From: an uncultured Oscillospiraceae bacterium
GTDB lineage: Bacteria; Bacillota; Clostridia; Oscillospirales; Oscillospiraceae
Direction of reading: 5' to 3'
Length of the DNA stretch: 16,385 bases
Assembly: GCA_910584835.1 (NCBI GenBank)
Contig: CAJUEG010000056.1
Coordinates: 1-16,385, forward strand
The stretch's first letter is position 1; each line of letters starts with the position of its first letter. This document shows positions 1 to 5,698 of the stretch, piece by piece. A model generated the notes under the pieces. The model was not told where the DNA came from. It searched no databases and was given only the letters and a program-made list of their open reading frames with translations. The translations under genes and the position numbers were made by a program.

Positions 1-218
1 TGGGCGGAGTGGTAGGGCACGCCGCACATGGGGGTGCGCTCCTCCTCCGGCTTGCCCCGGTCCCGGGTGGTGAGGGTGAGGCCCAGCTCCTCCGCCCCCA
101 GCTTGGCGTCGTCGTGAAACATCTCGTAGAAGTCGCCCAGCCGGAAGAACAGCAGGCAATCCGGGTGCTGCTCCTTCACCTTCCAGTACTGCTTCATCAT
201 GGGGGTCAGATCGGCCAT
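1..218 (-). CDS. mutS: DNA mismatch repair protein MutS, N-terminal fragment (runs off the left edge)
   Basis: Reading the minus strand from an ATG at 218 gives 72 residues starting MADLTPMMKQYWKVKEQ, then FFRLGDFYEMF and, near the edge, TPMCGVPYHSA. These are the hallmark N-terminal mismatch-recognition motifs of MutS, including the Phe of the mismatch-binding FYE element. MutS binds mispaired DNA and recruits MutL in an ATP-dependent way; its ATPase domains lie outside the window. An AGAGGAG-type ribosome binding site sits just upstream of the ATG (plus-strand 226-233). The gene follows mreC on the same strand after 73 bp, so the two could be co-transcribed. Identification by motif is very secure; the rest of the gene is not visible. 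Confidence 0.95.
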   Translation of the reverse strand, partial: MADLTPMMKQYWKVKEQHPDCLLFFRLGDFYEMFHDDAKLGAEELGLTLTTRDRGKPEEERTPMCGVPYHSA

Positions 219-291
219 GTCGGTATATCTCCTCTTTCTGTTCTTGTCACGCTGCGCAAGCGGCTGGACGCTCGGTCGCTTCTCCGCGCTT

Positions 292-1122
292 CTATTCCCC
301 AAAGTCCACAATCACATACACATACTGCGTCCCGGCGATGTCCGCCGCAGGCTCCACCTGGGCGTAGCGGTTCACGCCGTCCTCCTCCACGCAGAGGGTG
401 CGGACGACCCCCACCACCAGGCCCGGCGGGTACACGCCCCCCAGCCCGGAGGTGGTCACCTGGTCGCCGGTGACCAGCTTGGCCTGTTCAGGTACAAAGG
501 ACAGCCGCAGCAGCCCCTGCTGCATGAGGGTGAAATCCCCCTCCAAAATGGCGTTCTCGTCGGTGCGGGCCACCCGCCCGCCCAGCTCCAGGGCGGGGTC
601 CAGAATGGTGGTCACCCGGGAGGAGTTGGGGCTGGCTTCGGTGACCACGCCGATAAGGTGGCCGTACTGGTCGATGACGCAGTCGTTGACCTCCACCCCC
701 CCGGCGGTTCCCCGGTCGATGGTGATGTCGGCCGTCCAGTTGGAGGAGGCCCGGCGCACCACCGCCGCGTCCCGGTACTCAAGCTCGGGCCGCTCCTCCC
801 GCAGGCCCAGCAGGTCCCGCAGCCGCTCGTTTTCCCGCTGGGCGTCCTGACCGGCGATGGCGTCCCGCTCCAGCTCGGCCACCCGCCGGCGCAGCGCCTC
901 GTTGTCCGCCGCCAGCTCCTCATAGCGGAGGGCCCGGTCATACTGCTCCTGGGTCCAGTTGGTCACGGCGGCGGACGCCGCCCGGAAGGGGGTGGCCAGC
1001 ACCTCCAGCGCACTGGTGAGCGGGTCAAAGCCCAGAATCTGAGCGCCGATGGCCAGCACCGCCGCCAGCAGAGCCGCGGCAATGAGCAGCAGCCCGCCGT
1101 TATTTCGGAAAAATCGCTTCAT
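292..1122 (-). CDS. mreC: Rod shape-determining protein MreC
   Basis: This 276-residue protein has the standard MreC layout: a short basic N-terminus, one transmembrane helix (about residues 10-31), a heptad-rich coiled coil (about 57-107) and a C-terminal beta-rich domain. The last contains the typical stretches DCVIDQYGHLIGVV, SRVTTILDP and GGVYPPGLVVGVV. In the family, MreC links the cytoskeletal protein MreB to the cell-wall elongation machinery from outside the membrane. The start at 1122 is preceded by AGGAGA at good spacing. It lies 48 bp downstream of maf, the classical maf-mre order, but no mreB or mreD is adjacent. Length is normal for the family. Confidence 0.93.
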   Translation of the reverse strand: MKRFFRNNGGLLLIAAALLAAVLAIGAQILGFDPLTSALEVLATPFRAASAAVTNWTQEQYDRALRYEELAADNEALRRRVAELERDAIAGQDAQRENERLRDLLGLREERPELEYRDAAVVRRASSNWTADITIDRGTAGGVEVNDCVIDQYGHLIGVVTEASPNSSRVTTILDPALELGGRVARTDENAILEGDFTLMQQGLLRLSFVPEQAKLVTGDQVTTSGLGGVYPPGLVVGVVRTLCVEEDGVNRYAQVEPAADIAGTQYVYVIVDFGE

Positions 1123-1170
1123 ATATGGTCTCCTATCGCGCTGCCCGCTGGGGTTCAGCGTTTCTTGTTG

Positions 1171-1995
1171 TCACGCTTTGTCTGCTCCCTGGGGCTCAGC
1201 GCTTCCCAGCAGATTGACGCCGAACTGGGCCAGCATCCGGCCCAGCCGGAATACCGGCAGCCCCACCACGTTGCAGTAGTCCCCCCGGATGCCCCGCACC
1301 AGCAGTGCGCCCACCCCCTGGATGCCGTAGGCGCCCGCCTTGTCCATGGGCTCCCCGGTGGCGATGTAGCCCCGTATCTCGGCGGGGGCCAGCTCCCGGA
1401 AGGCCACGGCGGTCTCCTCGTGCCCGGTGTCCGCCCTGTCCCCCCGGAGGACGGTCACCCCGGTGTATACGCAGTGCTCCCGGCCGGACAGGGCGGACAG
1501 CATGGCAAAGGCGTCCGCCTCGTCCCGGGGCTTGCCCAGCACCGCGCCGTCCAGAGCCACCACCGTGTCGGCGGCGATAATCAGATCGCTGGGGCCGGCC
1601 TTCTCCGCCGCCGCCCGGGCCTTGCGCAGGGACAGCTCCTCCACCATCCCGGCCGGGGAAAGGCCGCCCTCCACCGATTCGTCCACGTTGGGGGCGGCGA
1701 CCTTGAAATCCTTGAGCCCCATCTGCCCCAGCAGCTCGCGGCGGCGGGGTGAGTTGGAGGCGAGGATGATTTTCGGCTTGTCTGCCGCAGGCGGATTATC
1801 TAATCCGAACAGATAATCAATGGAAACCTGATAAAGCTGTGCCATTGCGGCAATCGTGGAAGCGTTAGGTTCCCGCTGATCGTACTCATAGCGGCAATAT
1901 GTGGGCAAAGATATATTTAATTTTTTTGCCGCAGCGTCTTGGGAGAGCCCAGCCGTCTTACGCAGCTCTTTCATGCGTGATGCAAGTTTTTTCAT
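1171..1995 (-). CDS. maf: XRE helix-turn-helix domain fused to Maf nucleotide pyrophosphatase
   Basis: This 274-residue ORF has two clear parts. Residues about 4-64 form an XRE/Cro-type HTH domain (LRKTAGLSQDAAAKKLNIS, then RYE and DYLFGL). Residues about 74-260 are a complete Maf domain with the signature ASNSPRRREL (79-88), AADTVVALDG (141-150), GKP (154-156), TGEPMDKAGAYGIQG (213-227) and GDYCNVVGLPV (239-249). Maf proteins hydrolyse non-canonical or excess nucleoside triphosphates (dTTP/UTP type). No ATG, GTG or TTG occurs in the roughly 50 nt before the Maf signature, so Maf cannot easily start on its own and the fusion is probably the real product. The HTH-coding part is AT-rich, unlike the GC-rich Maf part. 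The start at 1995 has an AGAGG site a few bases upstream. mreC follows after 48 bp. Whether the HTH still binds DNA is unknown. Confidence 0.88.
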   Translation of the reverse strand: MKKLASRMKELRKTAGLSQDAAAKKLNISLPTYCRYEYDQREPNASTIAAMAQLYQVSIDYLFGLDNPPAADKPKIILASNSPRRRELLGQMGLKDFKVAAPNVDESVEGGLSPAGMVEELSLRKARAAAEKAGPSDLIIAADTVVALDGAVLGKPRDEADAFAMLSALSGREHCVYTGVTVLRGDRADTGHEETAVAFRELAPAEIRGYIATGEPMDKAGAYGIQGVGALLVRGIRGDYCNVVGLPVFRLGRMLAQFGVNLLGSAEPQGADKA

Positions 1996-2004
1996 GAATA
2001 CCTC

Positions 2005-2032
2005 TTGACTTTATCCATATTGATGATATACT
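2005..2032 (+). promoter_or_regulatory. Sigma-A promoter of the small divergent gene
   Basis: TTGACT at 2005-2010 and TATACT at 2027-2032 are separated by 16 bp, a good vegetative promoter. It is followed by an AGGAGA ribosome binding site (2041-2046) seven bases before the ATG at 2054. It lies in the 58-bp gap between this gene and the XRE-Maf gene. Confidence 0.7.
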
Positions 2033-2038
2033 AATCAA
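2020..2038. promoter_or_regulatory. Candidate operator: inverted repeat TTGAT-N9-ATCAA
   Basis: A 5-bp inverted repeat (TTGAT at 2020-2024, ATCAA at 2034-2038) brackets the -10 box of the rightward promoter. On the other strand, TTGATT with GATAAA 17 bp further on is a plausible, weaker promoter for the XRE-Maf gene, so this site could control both directions. Binding by the XRE domain is an inference from position only. Confidence 0.4.
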
Positions 2039-2053
2039 AAAGGAGATGGTCAC

Positions 2054-2341
2054 ATGGAGAAACTTATCCGTTCGTTATATTATATGGTGGAAGATTGGGT
2101 GGGTCAACATGATTTACAGGGTGAAGAAATAAAAGCTCTGGAGGCCCGTCAGGAAGCCTTACAGGAAAAAATCATCCTCCGTCTGGGTGAGGATGGTCAA
2201 GATATGATGGAGGCCCTTGCCGATTTGAATCTGCGGGCGGAGGCCATCCACGACGAGGCCCTGTTCCGCGCGGCCATGGGGCTGGGGGCGCAGATCGCAC
2301 AGCCCAGGCGCAAATCGTGGACCGCAGACGTGTTCCGGTGA
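2054..2341 (+). CDS. Small helical hypothetical protein, possibly DUF6809-like
   Basis: This 95-residue protein starts MEKLIRSLYYMVEDW and has a charged, helical middle (LEARQEALQEKIILRLGEDG). Near the end is ALFRAAMGLGAQIA, which resembles the terminal helix of small Firmicutes proteins often found beside XRE regulators (DUF6809 type; from memory, not searched). No signal peptide or membrane segment is seen. It is transcribed divergently from the XRE-Maf gene with a good promoter and ribosome binding site. The first part of the gene is AT-rich like the HTH region, and the later part becomes GC-rich. The function is unknown; a partner or target of the neighbouring regulator is possible. Confidence 0.75.
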   Translation: MEKLIRSLYYMVEDWVGQHDLQGEEIKALEARQEALQEKIILRLGEDGQDMMEALADLNLRAEAIHDEALFRAAMGLGAQIAQPRRKSWTADVFR

Positions 2342-2429
2342 CAGACGCGCAGGCGGCAGCGCAAATAGGGGGATACGGGCCGAAGGCCCCGCGCGCCGGA
2401 AAGCCTTAAACCCGCTCCCATTCAAGCTC

Positions 2430-2445
2430 CCCCGTAAAACCGGGG
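2430..2445. other. Short GC hairpin after the small divergent gene
   Basis: CCCCG (2430-2434) and CGGGG (2441-2445) form a 5-bp stem with a 6-nt loop, followed by TTCTT. It could act as a weak terminator for the gene ending at 2341, or be the first stem of the palindrome cluster that follows. The rest of 2342-2429 shows nothing recognisable. Confidence 0.3.
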
Positions 2446-2447
2446 TT

Positions 2448-2518
2448 CTTAGGGGGGAAATCCTATGAGCGAGAGCGCGTCCTTGGCGCTCGAAGTCGAA
2501 TCGGATTTTCCCCCTAAG
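2448..2518. repeat. 71-bp nested palindrome
   Basis: Sixteen-base arms CTTAGGGGGGAAATCC (2448-2463) and GGATTTTCCCCCTAAG (2503-2518) are complementary at 15 of 16 positions. Inside them GAGCGC (2473-2478) and GCGCTC (2486-2491) form a second stem with a 7-nt loop. This cruciform-like structure lies between convergent genes and has no T-tract on either side, which speaks against an ordinary terminator. It may be a dispersed REP/MITE-like element or a folded RNA. Confidence 0.55.
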
Positions 2519-2527
2519 CGTCCTTTT

Positions 2528-2557
2528 GGTTACTTTTCCCACGCGGGAAAAGTAACC
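2528..2557. repeat. Perfect 13-bp hairpin (GGTTACTTTTCCC arms)
   Basis: GGTTACTTTTCCC (2528-2540), a 4-nt loop ACGC, and GGGAAAAGTAACC (2545-2557) make a perfect stem. A third small stem, GGAGG/CCTCC (2562-2575), follows at once. Similar palindromes with GGTTACTTTTC arms are, from memory, dispersed in many bacterial genomes; this was not checked. It lies 38 bp beyond the stop of the convergent U32 gene and could also help to end its transcript, but there is no T-tract. Confidence 0.55.
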
Positions 2558-2594
2558 CGCCGGAGGCGGCCCTCCATAAAGGGGTGTGGGGGAG

Positions 2595-4676
2595 TTACTC
2601 CACGTCCCTGTAATACAGCCCCCGGGTGTAATCGGTGGGGACGTAGTTCCCCTTTCCCCGGTAGGCGGACAGCACCTGGACGCACTCCACCCCGTTCTCG
2701 GTGGTGAACAGCAGGCGGATGGCCCGCAGCCCCGCCTTTTTCCAGTCCTGGGCCTTGTCCGCCAAAAACACCTTGTTGGCGTTTAATATCTCGTTGCGGC
2801 AGCCGTAGGCCCGCTCCACCGGGAAGCGCACCCCCTTGCGGTCGGTGAGCAGGTTTACATTGGAGCACACGCATTTGCCCGACTGGTTTTTGACGGCGCA
2901 GTTCTCGGTGATCATCAGGGGCAGCCGCCCATAGGCGATGATCTCCGTACCCACCGCCTTGGCCAGGTCCCGGATCTGGGCCAGCTTCAGCTCAAAGGAG
3001 GCGGTGAGGGACTGGAAGCCCAGCCGCTTGTACTCCTTCACCCCCTGGCTGTTGAACACCTGCAGGCCGAAATCCCCCCGCAGGGCAAAGCCCAGCTCCT
3101 TGCACAGGGGAACGTGCCCCAGGTTGCCCACATAGGCGTCGGTCACCCCGGCCTCCTTACAAGCCTCCAGCTCCCGGCGCAGCTGGGGCAGCTCCCGGTC
3201 AAAGCAGATCCGGGGCAGCACCGCCGCCACCGGCACCCCGCGGCCGATGGCGGTCTTCACATCCTCCGGATGGGCGGCGATCTCCTCGGCGGGGAGGGTG
3301 ATGAGGTCGGGCCTGGCGCGGGTCAGCTCGAAGGTGAGCTGGGCGGCCCGGCGCAGGGATACGTATATGTCCGGCTCCCCCCGGTAGTTCTCGTACCGGG
3401 CGCCCAGCTTGTAGACGCCGTGCCGCCGCTGGGGCAGGGCAGTGCGCTTCGCTGTAAGGCCGTCCAGCACCTGCCGCCGCAGGGCGTTGACGGCGGAAAG
3501 GGGCACCGCCAGCCCTTCCTCCACCAGGGAGCGGACCTCGGTGACCCGGTAGGGGGTGCCGCCGGTCTTGGTGAGCTGGCCCTCCACCTCCGCGCGGGTG
3601 GTGGCCCGGCGGCGGGCGGCCTCGGGCGTCTGCCCGGCGGCGGTGACCACCCGGCCCTCGCCGTCCTCCACCCCCACCTGGACGGGCTCGCCGCGGCGGA
3701 CCATGGCGTAGAACTTCACCGGCACGCCGGGGCCCTCTCCCTTCTCATAGGCGGCCCTGGCCTGGGCGAACAGCTCCCGGGGGTTCTTGGCCTCCTCCCG
3801 GACGCCGAACATGTCCGGGCCCTTTTCCTCCACAAAATAGCCGTCGGTGAACCCCTGGCGGGAAAAGGCCTGCTCCAGCCGGGACAGCTCCTCCAACCTG
3901 GGCTCCCTTCCCTCCCGGAGGGCGTCGGCGTATATCTTGGTCACAATATAGACGTATTCGGGCCGCTTCATCCGCCCCTCGACCTTGGCGCTGGCCACCC
4001 CCATGTCCCGGAGCTCCTTCAGGTGGCCCGCCAGCGACATGTCCTTGAGGGAGAGCGGGTGGCCGTCCGCCCAGTCCCCCCAGCCGTAGGGCAGGCGGCA
4101 GGGCTGGGCGCACATCCCCCGGTTGCCGCTGCGCCCGCCGATGACGGAGGACATGAAGCACTGCCCCGAGTAGCACATGCACAGCGCCCCGTGGACGAAC
4201 ACCTCAATCTCAATGGGGGAGCGCTCGCAGATGTAGGCGATGTCCCTGCGGGACAGCTCCCGGGCCAGCACCGCCCGGGTCATGCCCAGGTCGGCGGCCT
4301 GCTTCACCCCGTCCAGGCTGTGGAGGGTCATCTGGGTGGAGGCGTGGAGGGGCAGGTCGGGGGCGCACTGGCGCAGCGCCCGCACCAGCCCCATGTCCTG
4401 GACCAGCACCGCGTCCGCCCCAAGCTGGGACGCCTGGACCGCGCAGTCCACCGCCTGGGCCATCTCCCGGTCCGAGCACAGGGTATTCAGGGTGAGGTAC
4501 ACCTTCACCCCCCGCAGGTGGCAGTGGGACACCGCCGCGGCGAACTCATCCCGGGTGAAGTTTTTCGCCCCCCGGCGGGCGTTGAATTGTCCGAATCCGA
4601 GGTAGACCGCGTCCGCCCCGGCGCATACCGCCGCGCGCAGCGCCTCCGGGCTGCCGGCGGGGGATAGTATTTCCAT
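2595..4676 (-). CDS. U32-family protein with Fe-S cysteine motif, RlhA-like
   Basis: A 693-residue protein from the ATG at 4676. The N-terminal TIM-barrel-like part begins MEILSPAGSPEALRAAVCAG. The U32 signature is at residues 158-174 (E-x-F-x2-HGALC-x-CYSGQC). Cysteines 166, 173, 189 and 193 have the spacing of the iron-sulfur ligands of the RlhA group, and the long C-terminal part ends with a second beta-rich domain (KGVRFPVERAYGCRNE). In E. coli the similar-sized RlhA/YdcP takes part in hydroxylation of 23S rRNA C2501; other U32 proteins act in ubiquinone hydroxylation or are called collagenase-like. An upstream ATG at 4709 would add 11 residues but lacks a ribosome binding site, while 4676 has GAGAG ahead of it. 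The gene stands alone between a repeat tract and the palindrome cluster. The exact substrate cannot be told from sequence. Confidence 0.85.
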   Translation of the reverse strand: MEILSPAGSPEALRAAVCAGADAVYLGFGQFNARRGAKNFTRDEFAAAVSHCHLRGVKVYLTLNTLCSDREMAQAVDCAVQASQLGADAVLVQDMGLVRALRQCAPDLPLHASTQMTLHSLDGVKQAADLGMTRAVLARELSRRDIAYICERSPIEIEVFVHGALCMCYSGQCFMSSVIGGRSGNRGMCAQPCRLPYGWGDWADGHPLSLKDMSLAGHLKELRDMGVASAKVEGRMKRPEYVYIVTKIYADALREGREPRLEELSRLEQAFSRQGFTDGYFVEEKGPDMFGVREEAKNPRELFAQARAAYEKGEGPGVPVKFYAMVRRGEPVQVGVEDGEGRVVTAAGQTPEAARRRATTRAEVEGQLTKTGGTPYRVTEVRSLVEEGLAVPLSAVNALRRQVLDGLTAKRTALPQRRHGVYKLGARYENYRGEPDIYVSLRRAAQLTFELTRARPDLITLPAEEIAAHPEDVKTAIGRGVPVAAVLPRICFDRELPQLRRELEACKEAGVTDAYVGNLGHVPLCKELGFALRGDFGLQVFNSQGVKEYKRLGFQSLTASFELKLAQIRDLAKAVGTEIIAYGRLPLMITENCAVKNQSGKCVCSNVNLLTDRKGVRFPVERAYGCRNEILNANKVFLADKAQDWKKAGLRAIRLLFTTENGVECVQVLSAYRGKGNYVPTDYTRGLYYRDVE

Positions 4677-4709
4677 GGCTTGTTCTCTCGTTTCTGTGAA
4701 TGGTATCAT

Positions 4710-4898
4710 CTGCAGGCGGCGCGCCTGCTTGTCACGCTCCGATTGGCCGCGCGGCCGGGTCGCTTTCGCTCCGCTCCAAGCTCCCCTGCGCGGCTATCGT
4801 CGCGCTTCGGCCTTATCACGCTCCGGCTGGGCGCATCACGGGGCGGCGTTATCACGCTCGCTTTGGGCGCGCTGTTCGCCCCGGCTTCCCTCCGGCTC
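4710..4898. repeat. Degenerate GC-rich tract with repeated TTRTCACGCTC motif
   Basis: The gap upstream of the U32 gene holds no credible gene. TTGTCACGCTCC (4729-4740), TTATCACGCTCC (4813-4824) and TTATCACGCTCG (4849-4860) recur, with a partial copy (GCATCACGG) near 4833. The last two copies begin 36 bp apart and are followed by related TGGGCGC sequence, so they look like an imperfect tandem repeat. A promoter for the U32 gene must lie here but I see no convincing -10/-35 pair. Confidence 0.5.
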
Positions 4899-4941
4899 GG
4901 ATAAAAAACAGATTTACTCCGCAAATCTTGGTTTTTTATCC
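4899..4941 (-). terminator. AT-rich bidirectional terminator after zapA
   Basis: GGATAAAAAAC (4899-4909) pairs perfectly with GTTTTTTATCC (4931-4941). Inside, AGATTT (4910-4915) pairs with AAATCT (4923-4928) around a 7-nt loop. On the minus strand the inner stem is followed by a run of six T, 40 bp past the zapA stop. This suggests that zapA is transcribed alone. The mirrored A and T tracts would allow it to work in both directions. Confidence 0.75.
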
Positions 4942-4981
4942 TCGCTCCAGTCCATCCGGGGCGGCGCGCCTAAGCTCGCGC

Positions 4982-5296
4982 TTACCGCTTCTGCTGCAAT
5001 TTGAAAATCTCCCGCTTGGCCTCGCTCAGCTCGCCCTTGAGCCGGGAGTTCTCCTCCAGCAGGTCCTTGAGCTGGCGGCGCAGGTTCTCCGACGCCTCCC
5101 GCTCCTTGAAGCGCTCGTCGGCGATGTTGACGGCGGTGAGCACGGCGCACCCCATCTGGGAGGACCCGCCGGCCTTGGTGGTCTCCCTCAGCTTCTCATC
5201 CACATAGGTGGCCACGCGGTGGACATACTCCTCTCCCTCGGCGGCCAGCAGGGTGTACTTCAGCCCACCCACGGTAACGGTGACGCGGTTTTGCAT
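4982..5296 (-). CDS. zapA: Cell division protein ZapA
   Basis: This 104-residue protein begins MQNRVTVTVGGLKYTL, the beta-hairpin opening of ZapA. It continues with EEYVHRVATYVDEKL, the helical NIADERFKE region, and a C-terminal coiled coil (about residues 65-104). ZapA binds and bundles FtsZ filaments at the division site in the cytoplasm. The ATG at 5296 has GGGAGGA seven bases upstream. An earlier in-frame ATG at 5311 falls within the leader directly ahead of that site and is unlikely. It is transcribed away from glyS, from an extended -10 promoter. Confidence 0.9.
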   Translation of the reverse strand: MQNRVTVTVGGLKYTLLAAEGEEYVHRVATYVDEKLRETTKAGGSSQMGCAVLTAVNIADERFKEREASENLRRQLKDLLEENSRLKGELSEAKREIFKLQQKR

Positions 5297-5328
5297 GGCA
5301 CTTCCTCCCAAACAGTGATTTACCCTAT

Positions 5329-5337
5329 ATTATACCA
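5329..5337 (-). promoter_or_regulatory. Extended -10 promoter of zapA
   Basis: On the minus strand TGGTATAAT (plus 5329-5337) is a consensus -10 with the extended TGn element. The -35 region is poor, as is usual for extended -10 promoters. It lies about 33 bp before the zapA ATG and is back-to-back with the glyS promoter. Confidence 0.7.
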
Positions 5338-5342
5338 CAGCT

Positions 5343-5372
5343 TTGAAAAAAAGGGAATGAAAAAAGTATAAA
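5343..5372 (+). promoter_or_regulatory. Sigma-A promoter of glyS
   Basis: TTGAAA (5343-5348) and TATAAA (5367-5372) are separated by 18 bp in an A-rich stretch, directly upstream of the T-box leader. Its -35 box lies only 8 bp from the zapA -10 box, so RNA polymerase binding at the two promoters may interfere. Confidence 0.65.
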
Positions 5373-5439
5373 ATCCTGTGGGATTTTTCCCTCCCCGCTC
5401 CTTGACACCGGGGGCAAAAGGTGATAAAGTGGCTTTCAC

Positions 5440-5665
5440 CAAAGCAGTGACGGAGAACAGTACCCCGCGCACGGGGCTTCAGAGAGGGGACGGGTGGTGC
5501 GAGTCCCCCGAAGGCGCGGCGGGAAGGCACTCCCGAGCCCGGGCAGGCAATGGCCCGGCGGTCCCCGCCGTTACCGGGCAAGAGTGCGGGCAAAGCCCGA
5601 AATCAGGTGGGACCGCGGACTGTCCAGTTCGCCCTGAGCCAGACGGCTCAGGGCGTTTTCGTTTT
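5440..5665 (+). promoter_or_regulatory. Glycine T-box riboswitch controlling glyS
   Basis: All main T-box parts can be read. Stem I has GGAG-AAC-AGTA (5452-5462), AGAGAG (5481-5486) and GGTGCGAG within the GGGGAC/GTCCCC stem. The 3' side reads GAAGGCACTCCCGAG (5523-5537), putting a GGC glycine codon at 5526-5528 as specifier. A stem III follows, with CGGCGG/CCGCCG. The T-box sequence AGGTGGGACCGCGG is at 5605-5618. The antiterminator can form from CAGG/CCTG and GCGGAC/GTTCGC around the TGGG bulge (5608-5611), and it competes with the terminator. Uncharged tRNA-Gly(GCC) is expected to stabilise the antiterminator and switch glyS on. The left limit is approximate. Confidence 0.92.
5630..5665 (+). 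terminator. T-box attenuator terminator
   Basis: CGCCCTGAGCC (5630-5640) and GGCTCAGGGCG (5645-5655) form a perfect 11-bp stem with an AGAC loop, followed by TTTTCGTTTT. Its 5' arm overlaps the 3' half of the antiterminator, as required for a T-box switch. Confidence 0.92.
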
Positions 5666-5698
5666 GAGCCGGAAAACATCGAAAAGGAGCGTTATACC

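Noticed and set aside
2465..2707. Small plus-strand frame of 80 codons through the palindrome cluster
   Set aside because: It is coded by the hairpin arms and runs into the 3' end of the U32 gene on the other strand; no ribosome binding site or conserved features.
3114..4667. A 517-codon plus-strand frame opposite the U32 gene
   Set aside because: Composition is Gly/Leu/His/Pro-rich antisense of a conserved gene; no motif or start signal. The 199-1752 plus frame opposite mreC and maf was rejected for the same reason.
5378..5698. N-terminal extension of glyS through the leader
   Set aside because: This stretch is the T-box RNA with specifier, antiterminator and terminator. The GTG at 5699 has the ribosome binding site and begins the conserved protein.
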